64,000 nt of DNA from Bacillus sp. Xin1. Lineage in GTDB: Bacteria; Bacillota; Bacilli; Bacillales; Bacillaceae_G. The stretch is from contig NZ_JABUAE010000001.1 in assembly GCF_013314535.1 (NCBI RefSeq), positions 186,001-250,000 on the forward strand. The letters are read 5' to 3'. Shown one piece after another: positions 48,916 to 59,225 of this stretch. Below the pieces are notes generated by a model, which worked only from the letters and a program-made list of their open reading frames with translations, had not been told where the DNA came from and searched no databases. The position numbers and the translations under genes are program-made. Positions within the stretch are counted from its first letter, which is position 1. Each line of letters opens with the position of its first letter.

Positions 48916-49548
48916 GTGATTATCATAGAACTGAATAAACGGCAAGAACATATCATTCAGATTGTAAAAGATCACGGTCCTATTACAGGAGAATCAATTG
49001 CGGCACAATTAAATTTAACGCGTGCAACGTTAAGACCTGACTTAGCGATTTTAACGATGGCAGGTTATTTAGAAGCACGTCCACGTGTCGGCTATTTTTA
49101 TACAGGAAAAACTGGAGGGCAGTTGTTATCAGAAGCTGTTAAGAAAGTTAAGGTTCAAGATTATCAATCTAGGCCGGTCGTAGTTGATAAAAATATTTCC
49201 GTATACGATGCGATTTGTACCATGTTCTTAGAAGATGTTGGTACTTTGTTTGTTGTAGAGCAATCGACGCTTCTAGTTGGGGTAGTTTCTCGTAAAGATT
49301 TATTACGTGCAAGCTTAGGAAAGCAGGATTTAACATCGCTTCCGGTTAATATTATCATGACAAGGATGCCGAATATCGCAATGTGCCGTAGGGAGGATTC
49401 TCTATATGATGTTGCGATGGAATTAATAGAAAGACAGATTGATGCTGTACCAGTTGTGAAAGATACGAAACAAGGACTAGAAGTTGTTGGTCGAATTACA
49501 AAAACAAATATTACGCGTGCATTTGTGAATTTAGTAAACAATGAATAA
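48916..49548 (+). CDS. ccpN: CcpN-type CBS/HTH regulator
   Basis: This protein of about 210 residues has an N-terminal helix-turn-helix (ITGESIAAQLNLTRATLRPDL) and two CBS domains that bind adenine nucleotides (about 80-135 and 145-205). CcpN represses gluconeogenic genes gapB and pckA in the presence of glucose in B. subtilis. Start choice is unclear: AAGGTGGTGAT, an excellent ribosome site, is placed so that its natural start would be ATT, ATC or ATA (48919-48927), while GTG 48916 and TTG 48907 overlap or precede it. yqfL follows directly. Confidence 0.85.
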   Translation: MIIIELNKRQEHIIQIVKDHGPITGESIAAQLNLTRATLRPDLAILTMAGYLEARPRVGYFYTGKTGGQLLSEAVKKVKVQDYQSRPVVVDKNISVYDAICTMFLEDVGTLFVVEQSTLLVGVVSRKDLLRASLGKQDLTSLPVNIIMTRMPNIAMCRREDSLYDVAMELIERQIDAVPVVKDTKQGLEVVGRITKTNITRAFVNLVNNE

Positions 49549-49568
49549 GTGTAATTTGTTTAAAGTGA

Positions 49569-50424
<856 letters not shown>

Positions 50425-50430
50425 CGAGAT

Positions 50431-50560
50431 AAAGTGAAACTTTAATCAGTATTTTTCATCCCCACTAATTATTAGCTTTTGCCAATCGGGCTTGTACAGC
50501 CAGTTTATTTCTCGTCTAATTTTTTTATTCTACTTGGATTTTGAAGTGGAGTACTACTAT
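50431..50560. repeat. Outer intergenic repeat, copy without insert
   Basis: This AT-rich stretch begins AAAGTGAAACTTTAATCAGT, exactly as the repeat at 57043 does. It continues with CCAATCGGGCTTGTACAGCCAGTTTATTTC and ends GGATTTTGAAGTGGAGTACTACT. It is a degenerate copy of the 57.04 kb repeat without the inner 130 bases. Confidence 0.65.
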
Positions 50561-50792
50561 CTATAAATAGCTGGGTGAAATTTTAAAGGATATGTAGCGA
50601 AGTTAGAGAAAATATATTATAATAAAAAATTGTGATAAAAAGGTACATTTTACGTTTAGACTTTAATTTTTCAGAATAAACTAGGGATAGGATTTACGGA
50701 AAAGGTATACATTTACGTAAAATCGACAAAAATCCGGACAAGAAAACGCACATTATGGAAGGATTCACAGAAGGGATGTAGAATACAGAAAT
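50561..50792. other. Spacer before yaiI
   Basis: No gene is seen. TTTTACGT (about 50649-50656) has an inverted partner ACGTAAAA (50714-50721). The promoter for yaiI-dnaG-sigA must lie here or within yaiI, but no strong -35/-10 pair is evident. Confidence 0.4.
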
Positions 50793-51251
50793 ATGCAAAA
50801 CATCAGTAAGATTCTAGTTGATGCAGATGCATGTCCTGTGAAGGATGAAATTGTGCGAGTTGGAACAAAATTTCATGTCGAAATTTTGTTTGTCGCATCC
50901 TACGCCCATCGTTCGAGAAAACAGCAAGGAAATTGGATATATGTAGATTCTGAGCAAGATGAGGTGGATTTTTATATTTATAAACACGCCAAAGCTTCAG
51001 ATCTCGTGATCACACAGGATATGGGACTTGCTGGTCTTCTTGTAAAAAAAGGAGTATATGTATTATCTCCAAGAGGTACATTTGTGACTGATGAGCAAAT
51101 GGATACAATGTTATATAGTAGATATGTATCTGCGAAGTTACGCAGACAAGGGACGTATACAAAAGGTCCAAAATCATTTTCAACGCACGATCGACAATAC
51201 TTTTTAACAAATTTAGAAAAAATATTGTCGAATTATAAAGGAATCCTTTAA
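50793..51251 (+). CDS. yaiI: YaiI/YqxD family protein (DUF188, NYN-like)
   Basis: This 152-residue protein has the DUF188 signatures ILVDADACPVKDEI (about 7-20), DLVITQDMGLAG (about 70-81) and LSPRGTF. The acidic residues arranged around a Rossmann-like core resemble PIN/NYN nucleases, but no activity is established. The order yaiI-dnaG-sigA is conserved in Bacillus. Confidence 0.9.
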   Translation: MQNISKILVDADACPVKDEIVRVGTKFHVEILFVASYAHRSRKQQGNWIYVDSEQDEVDFYIYKHAKASDLVITQDMGLAGLLVKKGVYVLSPRGTFVTDEQMDTMLYSRYVSAKLRRQGTYTKGPKSFSTHDRQYFLTNLEKILSNYKGIL

Positions 51252-51289
51252 TTTGTATCGAATACAAAATACGACACGGAGATGGAGTT

Positions 51290-53086
51290 ATGGGGAACAG
51301 AATTCCCGAAGAAGTTGTTGAACAGATTCGGACATCATCTGATATTGTAGAAGTGATTGGTGAGTATGTTCAGCTCAGAAAGCAAGGGCGCAATTATTTT
51401 GGCCTTTGTCCATTCCATGGTGAGAATTCGCCTTCATTTTCTGTTTCATCAGACAAGCAAATTTTTCATTGCTTCGGATGTGGAGAGGGAGGAAATGTTT
51501 TTTCGTTTCTCATGAAGATGGAAGGACTCTCTTTCATAGAAGCTGTGCAAAAGCTTGGAGAAAGAAATAATATTTCGGTTGTAGATTATACATCGGGACA
51601 AGAACAACAAGAGAACATATCTGATGACAGTGTCATTATGTTACAGGCTCACGAACTTTTGAAAAAATACTATCACCATCTTTTAGTGAATACAGAAGAG
51701 GGCAATGAAGCTCTTTCCTATTTGCTAAATCGAGGTATTACAAAAGAGATGATTGCAAAGTTTGAAATTGGTTATGCATCCCCAGCTTGGGATGCAGCAG
51801 CAAAAATATTACAAAAAAGAGGTTTTTCGCTATCAACCATGGAGCAAGCTGGCTTACTTGTACGGAGTGAAAGAGATGGCAGTCATCATGACCGTTTTCG
51901 AGGAAGAGTCATGTTTCCAATTCACACACTACAAGGGAAAGTAGCAGCGTTTAGTGGAAGGGCATTGGGAGATGATACTCCGAAATATTTAAACAGCCCA
52001 GAAACACCTATTTTTCACAAAAGTAAGTTGCTGTATAACTTCCATCAAGCAAGGTCGTTTATCAGAAAACGAGGGCAAGTTGTTCTATTTGAAGGGTATG
52101 CTGACGTATTAGCTGCTGTAAAAAGTGGGATTGAGGAATCAGTTGCGACGATGGGAACAGCTCTAACAGAAGAACAGGCGAAACTTCTGCGACGTAATGT
52201 TGAAACTGTTGTTCTTTGCTATGATGGTGATAAAGCAGGACGAGAAGCGACAATGAAAGCAGGGCAATTGTTATTGCAAGTTGGTTGTCACGTCAAGGTT
52301 ACTTCATTGCCAGATAAGCTTGATCCTGATGAATATGTGCAACAATATGGAACAGTGGCGTTTGAAAATCTTGTAAAGGCTAGTATAAGTTTTGTTGGAT
52401 TCAAAATAAATTACTTGCGTTTAGGGAAAAATTTGCAAGATGAGTCTGGTAAAGAAGAGTATGTGAAAAGTGTTTTAAAGGAGCTAGCATTATTGCAAGA
52501 TGCAATGCAAGCAGAGTCATATTTAAAATCATTATCGCAAGAATTTGCTTACTCAATGGAAACACTTTTAGGCCAATTACACCAATATCGCAAAGAACAA
52601 AAGATACAGCAAAAACAAACAAAGCAAATTTCTAAGCCGCCTCAAATCGTTCAGGCAAAACCGAAATTTTCAGGTTTTGAAAGAGCAGAAAGAGAGCTCA
52701 TTTACCATATGCTACAAAGTGCAGAAGTTGCTTTCCGTATTGAACCTCATATAGAAGATTTTCATACGGAAGAACATAAAGGGATTTTATATGAACTATA
52801 CGCATATTATGAAAAGGGAAATGAACCTTCAGTTGGGAATTTCTTGAGTTGGCTCTCTGATGAGAAATTGAAAAATATTATTACCAATATTTCAACGGAT
52901 GAATTCATTAATCCAGAATACACAGACGAGGTATTGCAAGGTCACTTAGAGGCGCTAAGCCGCCATAAGCAAAAGCTTAAAAAAATGGAAACCATTTTTG
53001 CAGTAAAGCAAATGGAAAAAACAGATCCAGTAGAAGCTGCAAAATTTTATGCAGCATATTTACAAAATCAGAAAGCAAGAAGATAG
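51290..53086 (+). CDS. dnaG: DNA primase
   Basis: This 598-residue enzyme makes RNA primers at replication forks. The zinc-binding domain shows CPFHGENSPSFSV (about 41-53) and HCFGCGEGGNVFSF (about 62-75). The RNA polymerase domain has the TOPRIM acidic motif VVLFEGYADVLA (about 264-275) and CYDGDKAGREA. The C-terminal helicase-binding domain (about 455-598) is complete. ATG 51290 follows GGAGATGGAG. It is part of the dnaG-sigA operon. Confidence 0.96.
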   Translation: MGNRIPEEVVEQIRTSSDIVEVIGEYVQLRKQGRNYFGLCPFHGENSPSFSVSSDKQIFHCFGCGEGGNVFSFLMKMEGLSFIEAVQKLGERNNISVVDYTSGQEQQENISDDSVIMLQAHELLKKYYHHLLVNTEEGNEALSYLLNRGITKEMIAKFEIGYASPAWDAAAKILQKRGFSLSTMEQAGLLVRSERDGSHHDRFRGRVMFPIHTLQGKVAAFSGRALGDDTPKYLNSPETPIFHKSKLLYNFHQARSFIRKRGQVVLFEGYADVLAAVKSGIEESVATMGTALTEEQAKLLRRNVETVVLCYDGDKAGREATMKAGQLLLQVGCHVKVTSLPDKLDPDEYVQQYGTVAFENLVKASISFVGFKINYLRLGKNLQDESGKEEYVKSVLKELALLQDAMQAESYLKSLSQEFAYSMETLLGQLHQYRKEQKIQQKQTKQISKPPQIVQAKPKFSGFERAERELIYHMLQSAEVAFRIEPHIEDFHTEEHKGILYELYAYYEKGNEPSVGNFLSWLSDEKLKNIITNISTDEFINPEYTDEVLQGHLEALSRHKQKLKKMETIFAVKQMEKTDPVEAAKFYAAYLQNQKARR

Positions 53087-53145
53087 CTTTTTGTATAAAA
53101 TTTTATTATAATGAATGTTTGTATCTCGCGTAAGGAGGGGAACAA

Positions 53146-54267
53146 ATGGCTGATAAACCAGCTCGTTCTAAACAAATTGAAACTGATATGACTCTTGAGC
53201 AAGTGAAAGAACAACTCACTGAGCTCGGAAAAAAACGTGGCGTTCTTACATATGAAGAGATTGCAGAACGCATGAATGGATTTGAAATTGAATCCGATCA
53301 AATGGATGAATATTATGAATATTTAGGTGAACAAGGAATTGATTTAGTTGGCGACAACGATGAAGGTCCGAATAATCACCAAATTACAAAGACCGAAGAG
53401 GAATTCGATTTAAATGATTTAAGTGTGCCACCAGGTGTGAAAATCAATGACCCTGTTCGCATGTATTTAAAAGAAATCGGTCGTGTCGACCTACTATCCG
53501 CTGAAGAAGAAATTCGACTTGCAACACGCATTGAAGAAGGTGATGAAGAAGCGAAGCGCCGTCTTGCGGAAGCGAATTTACGTCTTGTTGTAAGTATTGC
53601 AAAACGATATGTAGGCCGTGGTATGCTCTTCTTAGACTTAATTCAAGAAGGAAACATGGGTCTAATTAAAGCTGTTGAAAAGTTTGATTATCGTAAAGGT
53701 TTTAAATTCAGTACGTATGCAACTTGGTGGATTCGCCAAGCGATTACACGTGCCATTGCAGACCAAGCGAGAACAATTCGTATTCCAGTTCATATGGTTG
53801 AAACAATTAATAAATTAATCCGTGTACAGCGTCAATTGTTACAAGATTTAGGGCGTGAACCATCTCCAGAAGAGATTGGAGAAGAAATGGATCTTGCTCC
53901 AGAAAAAGTACGCGAAATCTTAAAAATTGCACAGGAGCCAGTTTCTCTTGAAACACCAATTGGTGAAGAGGATGACTCGCATTTAGGCGATTTTATTGAA
54001 GACCAAGAAGCAACATCACCTGCGGACCATGCAGCGTATGAGTTGCTAAAAGAACAATTAGAAGATGTGTTAGACACACTAACAGATCGTGAAGAAAATG
54101 TTCTACGTCTTCGTTTCGGTTTAGATGATGGACGAACTCGTACGCTTGAAGAAGTTGGGAAAGTATTCGGCGTAACGAGAGAGCGGATTCGTCAAATTGA
54201 AGCAAAGGCGCTTCGTAAATTAAGACATCCAAGCCGTAGCAAACGTCTAAAAGATTTCTTAGAATAG
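53146..54267 (+). CDS. sigA: Housekeeping sigma factor SigA (RpoD)
   Basis: This 373-residue sigma factor directs most exponential transcription. Region 1.1 (about 10-75), region 1.2 ([19 protein letters not shown]), region 2.4 ([19 protein letters not shown]), region 3 and region 4.2 ([28 protein letters not shown]) are intact. The length and the SKRLKDFLE end match B. subtilis SigA. AGGAGGGG precedes the ATG. A strong terminator ends the operon. Confidence 0.97.
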   Translation: MADKPARSKQIETDMTLEQVKEQLTELGKKRGVLTYEEIAERMNGFEIESDQMDEYYEYLGEQGIDLVGDNDEGPNNHQITKTEEEFDLNDLSVPPGVKINDPVRMYLKEIGRVDLLSAEEEIRLATRIEEGDEEAKRRLAEANLRLVVSIAKRYVGRGMLFLDLIQEGNMGLIKAVEKFDYRKGFKFSTYATWWIRQAITRAIADQARTIRIPVHMVETINKLIRVQRQLLQDLGREPSPEEIGEEMDLAPEKVREILKIAQEPVSLETPIGEEDDSHLGDFIEDQEATSPADHAAYELLKEQLEDVLDTLTDREENVLRLRFGLDDGRTRTLEEVGKVFGVTRERIRQIEAKALRKLRHPSRSKRLKDFLE

Positions 54268-54276
54268 GGTTCTTTT

Positions 54277-54312
54277 TAAGTTTACTTCACATTTGTGAAG
54301 TAAACTTTTTTA
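54277..54312 (+). terminator. Terminator after sigA
   Basis: AAGTTTACTTCAC pairs perfectly with GTGAAGTAAACTT around ATTT, followed by TTTTATTTTG. Confidence 0.88.
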
Positions 54313-54650
54313 TTTTGTTAATTTTTGTTAAAATTTAGCTGTGAGTAACGATTACAATTCTTGTAATTTATTTTACAGAATTGTCTTTTGATTTGCAAAT
54401 GCTCATTTTTCGATTTTTCGATTAATTTCGTTTATTCTATACAAAAATATATGTAGAAAAACAAAAAATATGATGAGAAGCGTTGATATTTATCAAAATA
54501 ATATGCGATAAAAGAGAGATGATCAATAAACTGAATTTATGGAATATTTTCAACAACTGATAGTTTTGTCTTTTCTGATAGAGCGTTTTCAAGTACAATA
54601 GAAATAACTGAATCATCTAACTATTAGGGGCGTAGAGGGGGGAAAGAAGT
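54313..54650. other. AT-rich spacer before cccA
   Basis: No coding frame is seen. A possible promoter TTTTCT (54571-54576) with TACAAT (54594-54599) at 17 bases lies about 50 bases before the cccA start. The remainder is simple AT-rich sequence. Confidence 0.4.
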
Positions 54651-55007
54651 ATGAAACGTAATCCATTGATTCCGTTTGCACTCATTGCTGTAATAGGGAT
54701 TGTTATTATGTTTGTATTTTCGTTTGAGGGGTTATATAAATCTAAAGAGCTGGCCGATGCGAAAAATGGGGGGAAACCAGCGCAAACGGCATCGAAACCA
54801 GAAGATATTGTGAAGCAGAGTTGTGCAAGCTGTCATGGTGATCAGTTGCAAGGTGCAGTAGGGCCTAGCTTACAAAAGGTTGGTGGAAAACTTTCTAAAG
54901 ATGAAATTAAAGAAGTAATTGTAAAAGGGAAAGGGAATATGCCGCCAAATTTAATTCCAGCTGATCAAGCTTCTAAAGTAGCTGATTGGTTAGCTAAGAA
55001 AAAATAG
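54651..55007 (+). CDS. cccA: Cytochrome c550
   Basis: This 118-residue membrane-anchored c-type cytochrome carries electrons to terminal oxidases outside the membrane. It has one N-terminal anchor (about 5-25), a linker rich in A/K/P, and the heme domain with CASCH (about 58-62) and the axial methionine in GNMPPNL (about 96-102). A strong GGGGGGAAAG site precedes the ATG. It lies after sigA, as in B. subtilis. Confidence 0.94.
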   Translation: MKRNPLIPFALIAVIGIVIMFVFSFEGLYKSKELADAKNGGKPAQTASKPEDIVKQSCASCHGDQLQGAVGPSLQKVGGKLSKDEIKEVIVKGKGNMPPNLIPADQASKVADWLAKKK

Positions 55008-55061
55008 GGTAAACCTTTAATCTGTGAGAATTGTATGATTCGCATGTAGTGGAATACGACC

Positions 55062-55106
55062 AAAAACAAGTTCTTTGCTTATTGGCGGAGAGCTTGTTTT
55101 TTCTTT
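55062..55106 (+). terminator. Terminator after cccA
   Basis: AAAAACAAGTTCT pairs with AGAGCTTGTTTTT (one G-U) around a 13-base loop, followed by TCTTTT. Confidence 0.65.
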
Positions 55107-55218
55107 TATCCTAAAATCAGATGAAATAAATAAATTGTTTTGTTTCTTTACTTGCAACAAGGACTGTAAATTCATTATCATGGAGACAGACTGACAAGAG
55201 AAGGAGCAATGGGAATAA

Positions 55219-55926
55219 ATGAATGAAGTGAAGCTTTCAAAAAGATTAGAAGAAGTAGTGCGGGAAATTCCGGTAGGATCTACAGTCGCAGACATTGGTT
55301 CTGACCATGCGTACTTACCGTGCTATACAATTATAAATCATATTGCTACAAAGGCAGTAGCAGGAGAAGTGGTAGATGGACCATTTCGTTCTGCGCAGGC
55401 TACAGTAGCAGAAAGTGGCTTGCAAGAAAAGGTAGATGTTCGAAAAGGGAATGGGTTAGCTGTCATTACACCAGGAGAGGTTGATGTGATTACGATTGCT
55501 GGTATGGGTGGCGCGTTAATTCGTGATATTTTAGAGAACGGAAAAGAAAAACTAAATGGTGTAAAGCGTTTAATTTTACAACCGAATATTGCCGCGCATC
55601 ATATTCGTGAATGGTTCATTGAAAATGGTTGGGAGCTTATTCATGAAAAAATTATAAAAGAAGACGGCAAGATTTATGAGATTTTAGTTGGAGAAAAAGG
55701 AAATCCTTTAGCACCTTACTCTGAAAATAAACAAGCTGAGCTATTTATTGGACCGTTTTTGATGAAAGAAAAGAATGATGCTTTTATTGAGAAATGGGAA
55801 GGTGAATCAAAAAACTTTCAAAGTATCTTGAAGCAACTAGAACGTGCAGCAAATTCGGAAGACACAAAAGCGAAACGGGATGAAGTAGCAAAGAAAATGA
55901 AAATGATAGGAGAGGTTTTATCATGA
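55219..55926 (+). CDS. trmK: tRNA (adenine22-N1)-methyltransferase TrmK
   Basis: This 235-residue enzyme methylates N1 of A22 in tRNAs. The SAM domain shows LSKRLEEVVREIPVGSTVADIGSDHAYLP (about 5-33) and VDVITIAGMGGALIRDIL (about 92-109), and it ends in a coiled-coil tail (FQSILKQLERA to VAKKMKMIGEVL). It is yqfN in B. subtilis. It overlaps yqfO by four bases. Confidence 0.94.
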   Translation: MNEVKLSKRLEEVVREIPVGSTVADIGSDHAYLPCYTIINHIATKAVAGEVVDGPFRSAQATVAESGLQEKVDVRKGNGLAVITPGEVDVITIAGMGGALIRDILENGKEKLNGVKRLILQPNIAAHHIREWFIENGWELIHEKIIKEDGKIYEILVGEKGNPLAPYSENKQAELFIGPFLMKEKNDAFIEKWEGESKNFQSILKQLERAANSEDTKAKRDEVAKKMKMIGEVLS

Positions 55927-57044
55927 GTAAAATTCCAAATGGGCATGAGATAATTTCTTTATTTGAAAGTATGTATCCAAAGCATCTCGCGATGGAAGGT
56001 GACAAGATTGGCTTGCAGATTGGGGCATTAAATAAGCCGGTTCAGCATGTATTGATCGCATTAGATGTTACAGAAGCAGTTGTAGAAGAGGCGATTCAAA
56101 TAGGAGCGAATGTAATTATTGCTCATCATCCTCTTATTTTTAATCCATTAAAAGCGATTCATACAGATAAGGCTTATGGGCGAATTATTGAAACTTGTAT
56201 CAAAAACGATATCGCTGTTTATGCGGCACATACAAATGTCGATGTAGCAAAAGGTGGAGTAAATGATTTACTTGCTGATGCGTTAGGATTACAAAATACA
56301 GAAGTACTTGTTCCGACATACTCGGAAGAAATGAAAAAGATTGTTGTATTTGTGCCTGTAACGCATGCTGAAGAAGTTCGGAAAGCACTTGGGGATGTTG
56401 GAGCAGGTTATATCGGTAATTATAGCTATTGTACGTTTAATAGCGAAGGGATAGGTACATTTATGCCTGGAAAGGGGACGAACCCTCATATAGGCGAAAC
56501 TGGGCAGTTAGAGCGTGTGGAAGAGGTAAGGATTGAAACGATTATTCCAGCTTCACTAGAGCGAAAAGTCGTAAAAGCGATGTTAACAGCTCATCCATAT
56601 GAGGAAGTTGCTTATGATGTGTATCCACTTGATAATAAGGGAGAAACGTTAGGGCTTGGTAAGATTGGATATTTGCAAGAAGAAATGACATTAGGTCAGT
56701 TTGCTGATCATGTGAAAGCTGCATTAGATGTAAAAGGCGCACGAGTTGTTGGGGATTTAGACGACAAAGTGCGGAAAGTAGCAGTGCTTGGTGGTGATGG
56801 GAATAAATATATTACGCAAGCGAAATTTAAAGGAGCAGATGCATATGTAACAGGTGATATGTATTATCATGTTGCACACGATGCGATGATGCTCGGATTA
56901 AATATTGTTGACCCAGGACATAATGTGGAAAAAGTAATGAAACATGGTGTACAAAAGCAGTTGCAACAAAAAGTGGATGAGAAAAAATTTGCTGTGCAAA
57001 TTCATGCTTCAAGGTTACATACAGATCCGTTTACTTTTGTATAA
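55923..57044 (+). CDS. yqfO: Nif3-like dinuclear metal-centre protein YqfO
   Basis: This 373-residue NIF3/DUF34 protein has metal-ligand motifs IIAHHPLIFNPLKAI (about 61-75) and VYAAHTNVDVAKGGVND (about 99-115) and, at the end, GADAYVTGDMYYHVAHDA and DPGHNVEK. A PII-like domain (about 130-235) is inserted, as in other Firmicute members. Metal chaperone or hydrolase roles have been proposed without proof. Its stop codon overlaps the beginning of a structured repeat. Confidence 0.93.
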   Translation: MSKIPNGHEIISLFESMYPKHLAMEGDKIGLQIGALNKPVQHVLIALDVTEAVVEEAIQIGANVIIAHHPLIFNPLKAIHTDKAYGRIIETCIKNDIAVYAAHTNVDVAKGGVNDLLADALGLQNTEVLVPTYSEEMKKIVVFVPVTHAEEVRKALGDVGAGYIGNYSYCTFNSEGIGTFMPGKGTNPHIGETGQLERVEEVRIETIIPASLERKVVKAMLTAHPYEEVAYDVYPLDNKGETLGLGKIGYLQEEMTLGQFADHVKAALDVKGARVVGDLDDKVRKVAVLGGDGNKYITQAKFKGADAYVTGDMYYHVAHDAMMLGLNIVDPGHNVEKVMKHGVQKQLQQKVDEKKFAVQIHASRLHTDPFTFV

Positions 57045-57317
57045 AGTGAAACTTTAATCAGTGGGGTTTTCCTCATCCTCCACTGATTCTCAGCCCTCAC
57101 CAATCGGGCCTTTACGGGTAGTTTATTTCCCACCTAACCTCTTTAGAAAAGCGGAAGCGGCTCATTCAGAATCGCAGGACGTTGGAGCACCCGACAGAGC
57201 GGCGCTTTTTGCCTCGTCTGAGGGGGCGAAACGACCGGAGAGTCTAGCCGCTAGAGCTGGACATTGCTTGCACCGAATTTTGAGGTGGGAGTATTACTGC
57301 ACGTTAGTGCGGGATAA
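57043..57317. repeat. Outer intergenic repeat carrying a nested inner repeat
   Basis: The outer part starts AAAGTGAAACTTTAATCAGT and contains a hairpin, AATCAGTGG with CCACTGATT (57056-57088). A second stem pairs TTTCCCACCT (about 57125-57134) with AGGTGGGAG (about 57283-57291). Between these arms an inner block of about 130 bases (57145-57273, GC-richer) carries AGCGGCT near its left and AGCCGCT near its right end. The copy at 50.43 kb lacks the block. There is no coding capacity on either strand that I trust. Confidence 0.65.
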
Positions 57318-57327
57318 ACAGTGTAAT

Positions 57328-57368
57328 AAAAAATCCGTTGCTAGCGAATTAGCAACGGATTTTTTTAT
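57328..57368. terminator. Terminator of ispH (bidirectional)
   Basis: A 16-bp perfect stem (AAAAAATCCGTTGCTA and complement, loop GCGAAT) flanked by A and T tracts overlaps the ispH stop codon and also closes the repeat region. Confidence 0.87.
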
Positions 57369-58315
57369 TGTTGTTTTTTTGCCTTTACACGCGGCAAGAT
57401 TTTTTGAAGTGGTACGTTTCGTTTACGTTCCCAAGTTGCTGGGTTCATCGGATCGTACTGTTCTAAAAAGGCAATTACTTCTTTTGTAATCGGTGTTGGT
57501 GTAGATGCTCCTGCAGTAACAGCGACGTTTTCGATACCTTGTAGCCACTCTAATTGAATTTCGCTTACATCTGCAACACGGTATGCCTTTGTACCAGCAA
57601 TCTCTTGTGATACTTGAGCTAAACGGTTTGAGTTATTACTTTTAGGATCACCAACAACAATCGTTAAATCAGCCACATCAGCCTGTTTAGCAACGGCTTC
57701 TTGACGAACTTGTGTTGCTAAGCAAATTTCTTTATGAAATTCAGCTGTTGGGAATTTTTTCTGAATGTCTTCCATCAGGTGCTGAACGTCCCATTGGCTC
57801 ATTGTTGTTTGATTTGTAACTAAAATTTTCTCTGTTGGGATTTCTAGTGTTTCCAAATCATTTGCCCTTTCAATAAGATGGACGATATCAGGTGCGATAC
57901 CAACAGCACCTTCTGGTTCCGGATGCCCCTTTTTACCAATATAAATCACATGGTATCCTTCCGCTTTTTTTGCTTCAATGAGGTCATGTGTTTTCGTAAC
58001 GTCTGGACATGTTGCATCGATTGTCGTTAATCCTTTTTCTTTTGCACGTTTTTTAACTTCTGGAGAAACTCCATGTGCTGTGAAAATAACGGTACCAGAA
58101 TCAATTTTGTCTAAAATCTCTAATCGACTTGGACCATCTAATGTAATAATGCCGTCTTCTTCGAAAGCATCTGTTACATGTTTGTTATGAACAATCATAC
58201 CTAAAATATAAATGGGTCTCGGTAACGTTTTATCTAGTGCGGCATTGCGTGCAATGACCATCGCATCAACAACACCGTAGCAATAACCACGAGGGGAAAT
58301 TTTAACAATTTTCAT
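57365..58315 (-). CDS. ispH: 4-hydroxy-3-methylbut-2-enyl diphosphate reductase IspH
   Basis: This 316-residue iron-sulfur enzyme makes isopentenyl and dimethylallyl diphosphate in the last step of the MEP pathway. Cluster cysteines are Cys12 ([11 protein letters not shown]), Cys103 (DATCPDV) and Cys198 (EICLATQ). Substrate residues in FTAHGVSPE and [13 protein letters not shown] are present. It is oriented against yqfO and cshB and lies downstream of vrrA on the minus strand. B. subtilis name: yqfP/ispH. Confidence 0.95.
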   Translation of the reverse strand: MKIVKISPRGYCYGVVDAMVIARNAALDKTLPRPIYILGMIVHNKHVTDAFEEDGIITLDGPSRLEILDKIDSGTVIFTAHGVSPEVKKRAKEKGLTTIDATCPDVTKTHDLIEAKKAEGYHVIYIGKKGHPEPEGAVGIAPDIVHLIERANDLETLEIPTEKILVTNQTTMSQWDVQHLMEDIQKKFPTAEFHKEICLATQVRQEAVAKQADVADLTIVVGDPKSNNSNRLAQVSQEIAGTKAYRVADVSEIQLEWLQGIENVAVTAGASTPTPITKEVIAFLEQYDPMNPATWERKRNVPLQKILPRVKAKKQQ

Positions 58316-58405
58316 GTGAGTAATCCTCTCCTTCTAAACAAGGAATCCTTTTTGTACATAGTCTTTTTTATTATAAAGGAGGAGTGGACAGAAAACAAAG
58401 GATTG

Positions 58406-59044
58406 TTAGACATATAGTTTCGGTTTTGGTGCCATACGCGGGATATCCTCTTTCGGAAGGTCTTGTTTAATAACGGGTTCTAAAATTATTTTCTTCTTTT
58501 TTTTCTTTTTTGAAAGTGATGAAGGTGCAGCGATTACTTCCGTCTCTTCTGTTGATTCTTCAGCAGCACCTTTTCCGGAAGTGAGAATTTTTACGATACT
58601 TGGTATGCTACGCACAATGGGTCCGTACTGCTGGACGACAGGTCCTACAGATTGAGCGACTTGAGCAACCTTTTCAATATTATTTAACATGCCAGTAGGA
58701 TTGGAGATTAGATTGGAAAAGAAGCTACCAATACCAATGCTAGCGCTAGGTGTCACCGGTGCTGAGCCACGCATTTCATTATGGTCATTCATTTGAGGCG
58801 ATATCATTTGTTGTGGTGGCTGTATATAGGGCTGCTGATGTTGATGCATCATCGGCCGTCCCTCCATTTTTCGATAGGGAGGAACCATCTGCATAAAGGC
58901 ATGAGTTGGATCTTGCTTTTGGAATAGTTTAGCGAGAAATCCTTTCTTTTTTTGCATCATAGGCGGTAAATTAGGTATGGGATATGGGGTGTATGGTTGT
59001 TGCTGTCTTGCATACATTTGCCCCATAGGGGGTTTCGGATACAT
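58406..59044 (-). CDS. vrrA: VrrA/YqfQ-like protein
   Basis: This 212-residue protein has a Pro/Gln/Met-rich N-terminal half (MYPKPPMGQMYARQQQPY, MMHQHQQPYIQPPQQM). This corresponds to the variable-number repeat region known as vrrA in B. anthracis, but only a trace of the short CA-rich repeat remains here. The middle helix (ISNPTGMLNNIEKVAQVAQ and PIVRSIPSIVKIL) is the conserved YqfQ core, and a run of seven lysines follows. Coat association in B. subtilis is recalled from the literature. ATG 59044 follows AAGGAGGG. A sigma-K promoter lies upstream. Confidence 0.82.
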   Translation of the reverse strand: MYPKPPMGQMYARQQQPYTPYPIPNLPPMMQKKKGFLAKLFQKQDPTHAFMQMVPPYRKMEGRPMMHQHQQPYIQPPQQMISPQMNDHNEMRGSAPVTPSASIGIGSFFSNLISNPTGMLNNIEKVAQVAQSVGPVVQQYGPIVRSIPSIVKILTSGKGAAEESTEETEVIAAPSSLSKKKKKKKIILEPVIKQDLPKEDIPRMAPKPKLYV

Positions 59045-59082
59045 AATAGAAACCCTCCTTTCTTCAGTTAGGTATATACACA

Positions 59083-59110
59083 TACAATATGCAATGAAAA
59101 GGAATAAGGT
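59083..59110 (-). promoter_or_regulatory. Candidate sigma-K promoter of vrrA
   Basis: On the minus strand AC (59110-59109) is followed after 17 bases by CATATTGTA (59091-59083), an exact match to the sigma-K pattern AC-N17-CATANNNTA, 38 bases before the start codon. Confidence 0.6.
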
Positions 59111-59225
59111 TAGTTTTTGAAGTGAAAACCTAAACTAAAGATGGATTTTACTATTAGATTTCGATATAATGTAGACTTGACTGATTTGTGCGCGCAGTAG
59201 AAATTTTAGAAAGAAGGTGTAACTT

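Noticed and set aside
57061-57489. 142-codon plus-strand frame after yqfO
   Set aside because: It runs through the repeat and the reverse complement of ispH, with no ribosome site.
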